IMG/VR virus record: IMGVR_UViG_3300033048_000121
Span: 1 to 38,099 of that record
Strand: one strand, 5' to 3'
Length of the DNA stretch: 38,099 nucleotides
Source of the DNA: a virus
The position numbers and the translations under genes were made by a program. Of this stretch, positions 16,283 through 24,295 are shown piece after piece. Positions within the stretch are counted from its first letter, which is position 1. Each line of letters starts with the position of its first letter. The notes under the pieces are model-generated. The model did no database searches and was not told the DNA's origin. It saw nothing but the letters and a program-made list of their open reading frames with translations.

Positions 16283-17747
16283 CGTCGTTCTCCCCGTTTG
16301 ATTTGTTGTCCGCAGGGGTCAACCGCTCGATGCGTTCGTCCTGCAATCCGAGTTCCTGCATGAAGGCCACTTCTTTGGCCCGTTGGCGGAGTTCGGTTTC
16401 CCAGTCGCGACCTTGCCGGGCGTACTCATTGGCAAGCGTGGTAGTGTGCGAGGACAACCGGGTTGCTTGCGCATTTGCTTCCTTGGCCGGATCAACATGC
16501 TCGGTGCCGTCCCAGAACCATTGGTGCGACACACCGATACCCGAGGCAATCTGCGTTCGCAGACGGAGCGGAATCAAGTCCGAAACAAGCACGGCTTCAT
16601 CGAGCCAGGCCGAGAGAATCCGATCGAGCACCGAGCACGCAAGGTGTTCCTGCTCGACACGGATGTTCTTAAAATATCCCTGATGGTCGAGCCGACCCGA
16701 GGCGTAGTTGTATCCGCTGCTATTGCCCGCCGCGATGTTGAACGGCATGTTGAGACACCGGGCGATCTCGTTGAGAATCTCCCGCTTGAACTCGGCGTAG
16801 GTCGTCGCTGGTTGCTCGGCCTTGAGCTGCGCCATCTTCCACCCGCCGGGCATCGTGAGCAACGATCGTGCTTCAAGTTCAATCGCGTCCATCGGTTCGA
16901 CCGCTTCGGCCTCGCCGTTGGCGGGTGTGTCGGTGTAGAGAATGCCCGCAAAGTCGGCCGCCGTCTCGGCTGCGCCAAGCACGGCCAGCGTGAATCGCCG
17001 CAACTGTGAAAAGAGTGGCAACGCGGGCGTGATGTCCGGAATCCCTCGGCTTTGCCCCGCACGATCCGCGCGGAAGTAGTGAATCACAGACTCAGCAGGC
17101 ACGCGGTCGTATTCGATCCCGAGGAATCCGGTGCGTGCATCGCCCGGATGCCCCTTGAGCATGTGATATTCGACCGGGTTGCCAAATGAATCGAACACGA
17201 TCCCATCGACGGCTCCATCATCGAGTATCGAGAGGTCGGGCGTGGTCACCTGATCGGCTTCGATGAGCCGAAGGTCGAGTTTGATCGGCGAACGAAGATT
17301 GGGATTGCTGGTCAGGACGACGAACATCTCGCCATCGGTCGCCCGAGCCATTCGCATGGTACGGAGTTTCTCTGGAAGCCCGATCTCCTTGCTCCACGCA
17401 GCGAAGGCATGTTCGAGCCGGGAGTTTCCGATTTCATCATCGGTGAGCAGTTGCAGCCGAGGACCGGTGCCAACAACATCGTTGGCAAGCGTGAGCACAA
17501 TCCCTTTGGCGTAAGAGTTGTTGGCGGTTTCGTATCGAGCACGATTACGAAGGATTCGTCGCACCTCAGGCGATGCGGCCGCGTCAGCACTCAAACCGTC
17601 GGCATGCATCCAATGGCGGCGATTGCCATCATTGGTCGCCGCTGAATCAAACCCTGCACGGATCATCCGACGGATAACGCCGCCCTTGGTCTGGGTCAGT
17701 GGCCTCGAATCAGCAGCAGATTTGGCACGAAATACCCACCGCATCAT
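16272..17747 (-). CDS. phage portal protein (lambda family)
   Basis: 491 residues, usual for lambda-type portals. Contains RNRARYETANNSYAKGIVLTLANDVVGTGPRL, split here as NNSYAKGIVLTLANDVVG, then ATDGEMFVVL, LIEADQV, GIVFDSFGNPVEYHML and a late segment NMPFNIAAGNSSGYNYASGR. These are the standard portal motifs. The dodecameric portal is the vertex through which terminase pumps DNA. ATG overlaps the gpW-like stop by ATGA; its 3' end overlaps the protease start by 11 bases. Confidence 0.92.
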   Translation of the reverse strand: MMRWVFRAKSAADSRPLTQTKGGVIRRMIRAGFDSAATNDGNRRHWMHADGLSADAAASPEVRRILRNRARYETANNSYAKGIVLTLANDVVGTGPRLQLLTDDEIGNSRLEHAFAAWSKEIGLPEKLRTMRMARATDGEMFVVLTSNPNLRSPIKLDLRLIEADQVTTPDLSILDDGAVDGIVFDSFGNPVEYHMLKGHPGDARTGFLGIEYDRVPAESVIHYFRADRAGQSRGIPDITPALPLFSQLRRFTLAVLGAAETAADFAGILYTDTPANGEAEAVEPMDAIELEARSLLTMPGGWKMAQLKAEQPATTYAEFKREILNEIARCLNMPFNIAAGNSSGYNYASGRLDHQGYFKNIRVEQEHLACSVLDRILSAWLDEAVLVSDLIPLRLRTQIASGIGVSHQWFWDGTEHVDPAKEANAQATRLSSHTTTLANEYARQGRDWETELRQRAKEVAFMQELGLQDERIERLTPADNKSNGENDDEN

Positions 17748-17944
17748 GCACCCCCCGCGCCGGGAGGAATCAGCCGAGTGAATCGAACCGCCTTGGCAGG
17801 ATTTGATGCAACCTGCTTGCTCGCCAGATACCGATCCGCTTCGATCTGATCCTTGAGCGAATGTTGCTCCACACTCCCCGCATCACCCTGCGCCCGCTTT
17901 GGGCCAGCAGCGTTATCGTGGATAGTTTGTTCGAGATCGTTCAT
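17744..17944 (-). CDS. small protein upstream of portal (gpW-like adaptor candidate)
   Basis: 66 residues. N-terminal half is polar and Asp/Asn-rich (NDLEQTIHDNAAGPK), followed by SLKDQIEADRYLASKQVA and a basic/proline end. The helix-turn with 'IeADryla' and the slot just before portal match gpW/adaptor-like small proteins of Mu/lambda-type phages. ATGA overlap with the portal start. There is no SD before its ATG. Family call is weak; coding call is good from overlap and context. Confidence 0.55.
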   Translation of the reverse strand: MNDLEQTIHDNAAGPKRAQGDAGSVEQHSLKDQIEADRYLASKQVASNPAKAVRFTRLIPPGAGGA

Positions 17945-17988
17945 GATGGGAGTGGGGGAGTGCTTTGGGTGAGGTGAGTTTTTTTGGA

Positions 17989-18240
17989 TCAGTTCATGGA
18001 GCAGGCCGCCAAGCCACAGTCGGTGGCGGAGCGTTCACGCTTTCGTCTTCGTCGTTGTCGCTGGGCATAGGTTGCGACCGCCCGGGCGGGGTTGCGTCCT
18101 TCGAGCTTGGCGAGCCATGCTTCTTGGGCGGCATCTTCCCGATCACCCCAAGGCGTGAGCCGAAGCTCAAGTCCGAGCTTTGGGTGTTCTGGCAGCATCG
18201 CGGGCTGCTGGGTTTCAAGTTGGAGCTTCGACCTTGCCAT
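17989..18240 (-). CDS. small basic phage protein, unrecognised
   Basis: 83 residues: LGLELRLTPWGDREDAAQEAWLAKLEG then a highly basic stretch (RQRRRRKRER). An alternative frame (17994-18257) is less protein-like. The SD (GGTAG) is weak. It is the last minus-strand frame before the plus-strand toxin-antitoxin cassette and the first after it in transcription, so its upstream promoter or 5' end may have been altered when the cassette was inserted. Possibly a nucleic-acid-binding accessory protein; no family is recognised. Confidence 0.4.
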   Translation of the reverse strand: MARSKLQLETQQPAMLPEHPKLGLELRLTPWGDREDAAQEAWLAKLEGRNPARAVATYAQRQRRRRKRERSATDCGLAACSMN

Positions 18241-18412
18241 CTACCAAGTACTGTCACGAGCCAGGCTCAAATCCCGAAGATTTGAAGGTCGCAAGCGAGA
18301 TCGGTACAGATCTGGATGTAAGTTGTGAGACGGGGAGCTGGCCATGTTTCTATCAGTGAACCAGTCAGCTGTATAGCCTAAATATGGCCAGAAACGGGGA
18401 TGTAGTAGGAAA

Positions 18413-18474
18413 TTTATGCTTTTATGCCAAGGCCATAAAAAGACACTTGCTTTATGTGCCGAGGGTGGTAGAAT
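18413..18474 (+). promoter_or_regulatory. promoter/operator of the HigB-HigA-like cassette
   Basis: A -35 TTGCTT (18447-18452) and -10 TAGAAT (18469-18474), 16 bases apart, end only 5 bases before the toxin ATG, so the transcript would be essentially leaderless. Half-sites TTTATG at 18413, 18421 and 18451 and their inverse CATAAA at 18434 surround the -35 and are plausible binding sites for the HigA-type repressor encoded in the cassette. Confidence 0.5.
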
Positions 18475-18479
18475 GACTA

Positions 18480-18776
18480 ATGGAAATCGAATTCCGTGAC
18501 CCCGATTTCGATCGATTAGAAACCGATCCTGATTTCAATGCAGGATTTGGTCAAGCAATTGTGAAGGCATACAGAAAACGGGTTCAGTGGATTCGGGCAG
18601 CAAGGGATGAGAGAGATTTCTATGAGTTTAAATCGTGGCATTTTGAGAAGCTGCGAGGCAACAGAGGGCATCAACGGTCAATCCGACTGAATGATCAATG
18701 GAGGCTCATCATCGAGATCAAGGAATGTAATCCCAGCAATACGCTTGTGGTCGTAGGGATTGAAGATTACCACTAG
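18480..18776 (+). CDS. higB: RelE/HigB-type toxin
   Basis: 98 residues. Starts MEIEFRDPDFDRLETDPDF and shows RKRVQWIRAARDERDFYEFKSWHFEKLRG, then QRSIRLNDQWRLIIEIKE and a final VVVGIEDYH. The 'l....w.fekL.G.r.....iRlndqwRl.f' pattern is HigB, a ribosome-dependent mRNA interferase. The conserved basic/aromatic core and the C-terminal DYH are present. The antitoxin follows. The -10 box is so close that the mRNA is predicted to be leaderless, which would keep toxin yield low. AT-rich codons compared with phage genes indicate recent acquisition. Confidence 0.85.
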   Translation: MEIEFRDPDFDRLETDPDFNAGFGQAIVKAYRKRVQWIRAARDERDFYEFKSWHFEKLRGNRGHQRSIRLNDQWRLIIEIKECNPSNTLVVVGIEDYH

Positions 18777-18787
18777 AGGTGACAACA

Positions 18788-19915
18788 GTGAGTGCACGAG
18801 TACCAGCAGAAGTGTTCCCGCCCGGCGATTTTATCGCTGAGGAGTTGGATGCGCGAGGTTGGGCGCAGGAGGATCTTGCACGAATTTTGGCAAAGCCACT
18901 GCCTACGGTCAATAAGATTATAAAAGGGAAAACGGCAATCACGCCAGCCACAGCGAAGAAGCTTAGTGCAGCGTTTGGCACATCTGCTGAGTTGTGGATG
19001 AACTTGGAGTCATCTTGGCAATTGTATAGGGACTCAGATGACGAGTCTTCGTCAGAAGTAAGAGAGCGTGCCAGCATTTATGATTTGGCACCAGTCCGAG
19101 AAATGGTTCGTCGTGGGTGGATTCAGAAAACTGATTCCTCTGATGATCTTGTTCAAGAGCTTCGAAAGCATTTTGGGGTGGAAGATGTGTCCGAGGTTCC
19201 CGCTATAAGAGCTGCTGCCCGATCATCAACTCGAGGTGAATCTGGTGAAATCACCGCGGCACAATGGGCTTGGATGTGCAGGTGCAGAAATGTCTCAAGG
19301 CTTACGGATGCAAGTAGGTATCGGAAGAAAGATCTGATTGATTGCATACCAGAGCTTGTAGCGCTTTCCAGTCAGCCTGAAGAAATACGAAAATTGCCTG
19401 GGATGCTTGCTGATTGTGGCGTTCGAGTTGTATTGGTGAAGCATCTTAAAGGCACTGCTATTGATGGTGGTGCTCTCTGGTGCAACAAGACATCGGAACC
19501 CGTCGTAGGACTGTCAGCTAGGTTCGGGCGCTTAGATAATTTTTGGTTCACACTGATGCACGAAATTGCTCACATAATCGCAGGGGATGGAGTTGTTGCA
19601 GATTCAGAAATTGATCGGCAGAGTGATCATATTGATGTTGTTGAACAAAGAGCTAATCGGACGGCTGCGTCATGGTTGGTTCCTCAGGATGATTTAAGTT
19701 CGTTTATCAGAAGAACTTCCCCATTGTACAGTACTCGCAAAATTTTGAACTTTGCTCGCCGGATTAGAGTTCATCCATCGCTAATTGTTGGGCAGCTTAA
19801 GCATCGAGGAGAGGTGAGCTGGGACAAGTTTAATGGTATGAGTATTGATGTCCGCGATTATGCAAAACAGGCAATCATTCAAGACGGATGGGATGGGCCC
19901 GCACCTATCGAATAG
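18788..19915 (+). CDS. higA: HigA-type antitoxin fused to an ImmA/IrrE-like metallopeptidase
   Basis: 375 residues from GTG at 18788, which has AGAGG 8 bases upstream; GTG at 18779 (378 residues) is the alternative but would overlap this SD. N-terminal XRE/HigA HTH: PPGDFIAEELDARGWAQEDLA, then TAKKLSAAFGTSAELWMNLES. The second half is a COG2856 peptidase with HEIAH at residues 258-262 and a putative third ligand E286 in EQRANRTAASWLVP. The HTH would bind the toxin and operator; the peptidase may cut a regulator or the antitoxin itself, as ImmA does in ICEBs1. It lies 11 bases after higB and 8 before the third gene. Confidence 0.88.
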   Translation: MSARVPAEVFPPGDFIAEELDARGWAQEDLARILAKPLPTVNKIIKGKTAITPATAKKLSAAFGTSAELWMNLESSWQLYRDSDDESSSEVRERASIYDLAPVREMVRRGWIQKTDSSDDLVQELRKHFGVEDVSEVPAIRAAARSSTRGESGEITAAQWAWMCRCRNVSRLTDASRYRKKDLIDCIPELVALSSQPEEIRKLPGMLADCGVRVVLVKHLKGTAIDGGALWCNKTSEPVVGLSARFGRLDNFWFTLMHEIAHIIAGDGVVADSEIDRQSDHIDVVEQRANRTAASWLVPQDDLSSFIRRTSPLYSTRKILNFARRIRVHPSLIVGQLKHRGEVSWDKFNGMSIDVRDYAKQAIIQDGWDGPAPIE

Positions 19916-19923
19916 GAGTAAAA

Positions 19924-20430
19924 ATGGCAAAGCCAAAAAGAAAAACGAAGAACGAGATTCTTCAAGAAAAATCAGAGCAATGGCGTAAGCAAACAGGAAA
20001 CTCATCGATCAATCTCGCAGAAGTTGCGTCTTGGTTGATGAAGGAGGGGTGGGAGCCTGAGCCTGCAGATGCTCTAAAAATGCTCAAGCTCGAACTCCAG
20101 CGTGCTCTTAGGGAGCAATATATTGAAGATCCTCAGGGACGGAAAGTGCGTCAAAAACACCCTGAGCGTCGAATGGTTGAAATGAAAGACGGTAGCCACG
20201 AGCAATTTGTTCTCTGGCATGATATTCGAGAGGCAACTAGGCCAGAGATGCAAGCAGCTTTCCAGCAGCGTAGATTCGGTGTTGTACTTGATTGTCATCG
20301 TCTTAAAGTTGATGTTGATAGCTTCAATGAGAACTGGAACAAAAGCACTGAAATCCAAATGGAGTTTGATTTCAGAGATGACATGGCTGATCTTGATCAT
20401 GACATCGGGGATGATGAAGTTGATTTGTAA
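19924..20430 (+). CDS. third protein of the HigB-HigA/peptidase cassette, unknown function
   Basis: 168 residues from the ATG at 19924, with SD AGGAG in TAGGAGTAAAA; the frame is open back to 19888 but that part has no SD. Contains AEVASWLMKEGWEPEPADALKML, REQYIEDPQGRKVRQKHPER, RPEMQAAFQQRRFGVVLDCHRLKVDVDSFNENW, split as MQAAFQQRRFG and DVDSFNENW, and ends acid (DDMADLDHDIGDDEVDL). I recall similar proteins placed after HigA-peptidase fusions in many bacteria, with no known activity. Tight spacing suggests one transcript and a common job, perhaps as peptidase substrate or a second regulator. Confidence 0.75.
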   Translation: MAKPKRKTKNEILQEKSEQWRKQTGNSSINLAEVASWLMKEGWEPEPADALKMLKLELQRALREQYIEDPQGRKVRQKHPERRMVEMKDGSHEQFVLWHDIREATRPEMQAAFQQRRFGVVLDCHRLKVDVDSFNENWNKSTEIQMEFDFRDDMADLDHDIGDDEVDL

Positions 20431-20451
20431 AGATGATCAATCTAATCACAT

Positions 20452-20649
20452 TCACCGCATCGCTCGCTCGGTGGTTTTGATTCGTCGGCCGCAGGATCGG
20501 CATTGTCGGACTCTTCGCACCGAACCGAGTCGGTGTCGGGTGTAGAGGACTGGGAGGTGCTCGCAGCCGCAGGTTGGGCAGGCGAGCCCTTGGGTGATCT
20601 TGGTCGGCCGATCGGAGTGGCGTGTTTGCGTGTGGTCAGGGTTCGTCAT
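20452..20649 (-). CDS. small zinc-ribbon protein (NrdR-like ribbon)
   Basis: 65 residues. CPTCGCEHLPVLYTRHRLG followed by VRQCRSCGRRIKTTERAMR: two CxxC pairs spaced as in the NrdR N-terminal ribbon, without the NrdR ATP-cone. ATG at 20649 overlaps the terminase stop by ATGA. Small ribbons like this after terminase genes occur in phages and may be transcription factors of the Ogr type or DNA-binding accessories. Convergent with the cassette's third gene; 21 bases lie between the two stops. Confidence 0.7.
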   Translation of the reverse strand: MTNPDHTQTRHSDRPTKITQGLACPTCGCEHLPVLYTRHRLGSVRRVRQCRSCGRRIKTTERAMR

Positions 20650-22919
20650 CGTCGGCTCCTTTGCAGATCAGAGAGCCGGAGCCGGCGGGCGGTGGTGGGG
20701 CGTACATCGCTGGTGAAGAGCATCGCCCCCTGCATCGACGCGGCCACCGCTACTCCAACCGCACAATCGAGCCAGTGGTTGTCGAGGCCGGGTTGGCGGA
20801 GTTTCCACTCGTCAACGGTTCGTCCTCGTCCTTCGGTCTTGACACGGTACTCGGCGGTCAGATGCTCGGCGAGGAGTCGATGGGTGTCGGGCTTATGTCC
20901 GAACAACGCCAAGCAACCCGGATCGCCCATCGGAACAGCGAGTCGGGATTGAACGAATGATTTCCAGTAGTTCGTATCGAACACCACATGCCGCACGGCT
21001 CGTTTGCCCGCGACATTGGGAATCCGCCAGTTGTGCCCGACGCGGTCGCCGCGTTTGCGTTTGTATTCGCTGAATGGGATGCTGCTCGCGCCAACATACC
21101 GACCGTGGCTCGGAAGCAGCACATTGGCGAACTTGCTCTGGCGGCAGAACTGGTAGACAACATCGGTTGATGCACCCCAGTTGGCATCAATCAGACAACG
21201 ATCGATCCGTACCATCGCCCCGTCGTCGCGTCGCCATTCTTTGGTGAGCATCGCTTCGGTGAGTTGTTCAAGCCCGGCGTAAATCGCGCCTTCTTGCCCG
21301 GCTCGTGGCGATGCTGTCAAGAGTGTTTGTTTCATTCCCCGGAGGGTAAAGTATTGCTGCTTCTGGTCGGGTTCCGTGCCGTAGTCGATGATGTGTCCGG
21401 TGAAATCATCCACCCACGCGGCAATCAACCAGTACAACGCCTTACCCTGCACATCGATGAACATGGTCAGGTGCGAGCACCCGATCGGGACTTCGCCGCG
21501 TTTCATGCCGCTCGCTTTGGCGGCAATCTGCTCGGCGGTGAGAAGTTCATCATCGGGCTCATTCTCAGGGAGTGGCTCGTTCTGATACTCCGCCCAGAAC
21601 GCCGCTTCGTTCTGGTATTTCAGGTTCATCGCGTGCTGAATCGCCGACAACTCGTCGTGGTTGAACCGCTCAGGCCAAGCAATGATCGCACCTTCGTCCA
21701 TCTCCACGCGGTGCTTGCGATAGAAGGCCGTCGCGGGTTTGAGCCCTGCATCGTTGCGCAATCCATCCGCCCGAACCTCGGCATACTTCGCCCACAACGC
21801 CTCGTTGCTTGGGAACGCATACATCATCTTCGTTCGCTCGCCCTGCCATTGCGGATGCACATCACGATCGAGCAACCGGTCAGCCATGTCATCGGGACGC
21901 ACGACCGTGATCGTCATCAACCCCGCAATCTTCTTACCCGGCCCGCCAAGCCCAAGAATCGCACCAGCAAGAATCCGCTCGCGCGTGGCGCACTGCGAAG
22001 GCGACCGAGCAGACTCGTCCGTCTGCGGATCGTCGATCAATACCAGCGATGGGCGAACTGATTGTCCGTCGGGCCGCTTGTGCTTCATCCCACGGATGCG
22101 CCCCGTGATCCCTGCTACACGGATGATCGCACCCGATGCCTTCGAGCCAGGTATCGTTGGCAGCACGATCTCCTTGGCTGTCCAACCGATGTGCGTCTGC
22201 GTGCCCTGAAACAACTGTCCGCTGGCGCGTTGATGGATGCCTTCAAGTTGATGGATTGGGTAGACTGCTTCGGGGAAATCCTCGAGCAGCAAATCGTTGT
22301 TCTCGAGTTCGGCCTTGATCGAATCGAGCATGTTGGCGGCATGATCTTCATCAGCACCGATCAACGCGACAAACCCACGCGCCCCGATCAAGATCGCCCA
22401 CAGACACGCGATCTCGCAGAGCGTTGTCTTGCCGCTGCCTCTGGGCATCGCCATCGCAAACAACCCGCCCTCAAGCACGGCTTGCTCGATCTTGGCGATA
22501 ACCTTGAGGTGATCATCCGACCACGCCATTGTGAAGGTCTGCTCGAAGTAGGTCTCGCAGAAGAACCGGAAGCTCGTTTGGGCCTTCGTCTTGCGATCGA
22601 GATTGACGACCTCGGGCAGCTCTCCAATATCCCGTCCCGAAAGCGACTGGGCCTTGCTCCTCGCCAACGCCCGCTCGCGCTGTGCGTCATAGCCAGTCAA
22701 GCCATCGGCTTCGGGCTTGGGCTTATGGCGTTCATTGATGAGCCACGCGACATAGCGCAGCAGATCAACCCGCTGCGGCTCATTGCTCGCCGCGATGCGC
22801 AGCCCCGCCCGCGTGCGATGCCGACGCAGCTGCCGTTCGCCAATGACTTCACCCATCGGCGTCGAGTTGAGCAGTTGGCACAACTCGCTCGGCCTGAGTT
22901 GACGCGGATCAATCGCCAA
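20646..22919 (-). CDS. phage terminase large subunit (GpA-like)
   Basis: 757 residues from TTG at 22919, preceded by GGAGGGG. Walker A MPRGSGKT (about 158-165) and Walker B LVLIDDP (about 292-298) form the packaging ATPase; the C-terminal half holds a nuclease-type segment beginning LTMFIDVQG with a leading aspartate, followed by IIDYGTE. The N-terminal 60 residues look like a helical DNA-binding segment (RPSELCQLLNSTPMGEV). The enzyme cuts concatemers and pumps DNA into the head through the portal. The small packaging gene overlaps it by 11 bases upstream and the zinc-ribbon gene by 4 downstream. Confidence 0.92.
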   Translation of the reverse strand: MAIDPRQLRPSELCQLLNSTPMGEVIGERQLRRHRTRAGLRIAASNEPQRVDLLRYVAWLINERHKPKPEADGLTGYDAQRERALARSKAQSLSGRDIGELPEVVNLDRKTKAQTSFRFFCETYFEQTFTMAWSDDHLKVIAKIEQAVLEGGLFAMAMPRGSGKTTLCEIACLWAILIGARGFVALIGADEDHAANMLDSIKAELENNDLLLEDFPEAVYPIHQLEGIHQRASGQLFQGTQTHIGWTAKEIVLPTIPGSKASGAIIRVAGITGRIRGMKHKRPDGQSVRPSLVLIDDPQTDESARSPSQCATRERILAGAILGLGGPGKKIAGLMTITVVRPDDMADRLLDRDVHPQWQGERTKMMYAFPSNEALWAKYAEVRADGLRNDAGLKPATAFYRKHRVEMDEGAIIAWPERFNHDELSAIQHAMNLKYQNEAAFWAEYQNEPLPENEPDDELLTAEQIAAKASGMKRGEVPIGCSHLTMFIDVQGKALYWLIAAWVDDFTGHIIDYGTEPDQKQQYFTLRGMKQTLLTASPRAGQEGAIYAGLEQLTEAMLTKEWRRDDGAMVRIDRCLIDANWGASTDVVYQFCRQSKFANVLLPSHGRYVGASSIPFSEYKRKRGDRVGHNWRIPNVAGKRAVRHVVFDTNYWKSFVQSRLAVPMGDPGCLALFGHKPDTHRLLAEHLTAEYRVKTEGRGRTVDEWKLRQPGLDNHWLDCAVGVAVAASMQGAMLFTSDVRPTTARRLRLSDLQRSRR

Positions 22920-23151
22920 TGGTCACCCCTCCCATCGCCATCTCCCGCACCAACCACGCGGCGTAGTGCACCAAGTTGATCGTGCCGTCGGCGTTTGTCG
23001 GCGCGTTGGCTTCGATGTCCGCCCGGATCTGCGCTTCGGAAATGCGCACACCGCCCGCCTTGGTGAGCAGTTTGGCGGCGTCTTCGATCGTCATGGCAGC
23101 GGGGTTCAAACGGGGCGTTCCATTGGAACTAGGCGCGTGTTCGGGAGTCAT
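22909..23151 (-). CDS. small packaging/terminase-associated protein
   Basis: 80 residues from the ATG at 23151, which has a near-perfect SD (AGGAGGT, about 5 bases upstream); an ORF start at 23232 adds 27 residues with no SD. MTIEDAAKLLTKAGGVRISEAQIRADIE is a helix-turn-helix-type segment, followed by DGTINLVHYAAWLVREM. The N-terminus of the terminase has similar 'lvdllryvaWLinE' wording, suggesting an ancient duplication. The role of DNA recognition as the small terminase subunit (Nu1-like) is an inference from position and HTH look. Confidence 0.6.
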   Translation of the reverse strand: MTPEHAPSSNGTPRLNPAAMTIEDAAKLLTKAGGVRISEAQIRADIEANAPTNADGTINLVHYAAWLVREMAMGGVTIGD

Positions 23152-23324
23152 GCCGCACCTCCTCGCATCACTTGCCCACATGTCGCCCAGAGTTTGCCAG
23201 AATCTCGAAAACATCTGCAAATAAAGGCCCAATGGCCTTCCATTCCATCCGTTTTCATGGCTTCATGTGACACACGGAAGGCGAATGCACGCCCGCCAAA
23301 GAACACCAAACGGAGAACCAGACC

Positions 23325-23849
23325 ATGACGACCAACCACAACACCCCAACGAACGACCCCGCCGAACTTGTCCCGCCATGCTTTGCCTGCCCCAACTGCG
23401 GCCAACGCGAGATGGACAACCTGATCTGCGACGACGACGGCGAATCGGTCGCCTGCCAATCCTGCGGCACCAACTACACCGTCACCCAACTCGACCAAGA
23501 CCAAGACCAAAACTATGTCCCGCCGCGAAGCCTGATCAACGACGACATCCGCGAGATCGCTTCGCTCCAACGACAGATCGCCGACCTGCTCAACGCGGCC
23601 GGGGCCAAGTACACCGAGCTCAACATAGCGATGGGCAAGAAGGCCAACGAACTCGAGCACCTTGTGACGCGAGGGAGCGATCGGAACGCCGCCAACGAAA
23701 TGGCCGCCGCGTTCACCGAGTTCCGGGTCAACACCGGCGAGCTCAACAGCCGCCTGATCGAAGCGATCGAACGCCGGGGCCATGCCGTCTTCCCGCCCAA
23801 ATACGAACCAATCCGCTCCAAGTGGGCGATCATCGAGAACCGCGCGTAA
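23325..23849 (+). CDS. zinc-ribbon/coiled-coil protein, plus-strand phage accessory
   Basis: 174 residues, SD GGAGA 8 bases before ATG. The first third is a zinc ribbon with CPNCG...CQSCG (CFACPNCGQREM and VACQSCGTNYTV), then helices including REIASLQRQIADLLNAAGAKYTE. A further helical segment has NEMAAAFTEFRVNTGELNSRLIEAIERRGH. No family recognised. It is the first of two plus-strand genes between the minus-strand packaging and methyltransferase genes. The opposite-strand reading 23148-24299 is a shadow of this pair. Confidence 0.75.
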   Translation: MTTNHNTPTNDPAELVPPCFACPNCGQREMDNLICDDDGESVACQSCGTNYTVTQLDQDQDQNYVPPRSLINDDIREIASLQRQIADLLNAAGAKYTELNIAMGKKANELEHLVTRGSDRNAANEMAAAFTEFRVNTGELNSRLIEAIERRGHAVFPPKYEPIRSKWAIIENRA

Positions 23850-23882
23850 ACGGTTCGCACATTCACCACGAAAGGAAATGAC

Positions 23883-24290
23883 ATGACAACGAAGACCACG
23901 AAGAAAGCCACGACCAAGAAGACCACCAGCAAGGCGACGCCGAAGAAGGCCACACGGGCCAACACGGGCGCGACTGTCACCAAAGCCAAGCCCAAAGCAA
24001 GCACCAAGGCCAAGCCCGCCAAGAACGCGACACGGCCCAACGACGCGCCCACCACCCACAAGCCCAAGCGAATCAGCGGGCTCGACCTGGCCGCCAAGGT
24101 TCTCGCCGAGGCGAAGGAGCCCCTCCAAGCCAAGGCCATCGCTGAACGAGCGATCGCCGCGGGTTGGCAAACCACCGGCAAGACACCACACGCGACGCTC
24201 TACGCCGCCATGATCCGCGAGATCGCCAAGAAGGGCAAGGACAGCCGATTCGTCAAAACAGATCGCGGGCTCTTCGCGGCGAACAAGTAG
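23883..24290 (+). CDS. lysine-rich histone-like protein with HARE-HTH domain
   Basis: 135 residues, SD AAGGA about 6 bases before the ATG. Residues 1-58 are Lys/Thr/Ala repeats like a histone H1 tail (TTKTTKKATTKKTTSKATP). Residues about 62-133 are a HARE-HTH winged helix (LDLAAKVLAEAKEPLQAKAIAERAIAAGW..., split as LAAKVLAEAKEPLQAKAIAE and RAIAAGWQTTGKTPHATLY) ending with FVKTDRGLFA. HARE-HTH domains link chromatin-type and DNA-modification systems; the tail suggests nonspecific DNA binding. It ends 5 bases from the ParB-methyltransferase end (convergent). Confidence 0.85.
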   Translation: MTTKTTKKATTKKTTSKATPKKATRANTGATVTKAKPKASTKAKPAKNATRPNDAPTTHKPKRISGLDLAAKVLAEAKEPLQAKAIAERAIAAGWQTTGKTPHATLYAAMIREIAKKGKDSRFVKTDRGLFAANK

Positions 24291-24295
24291 ACGGA

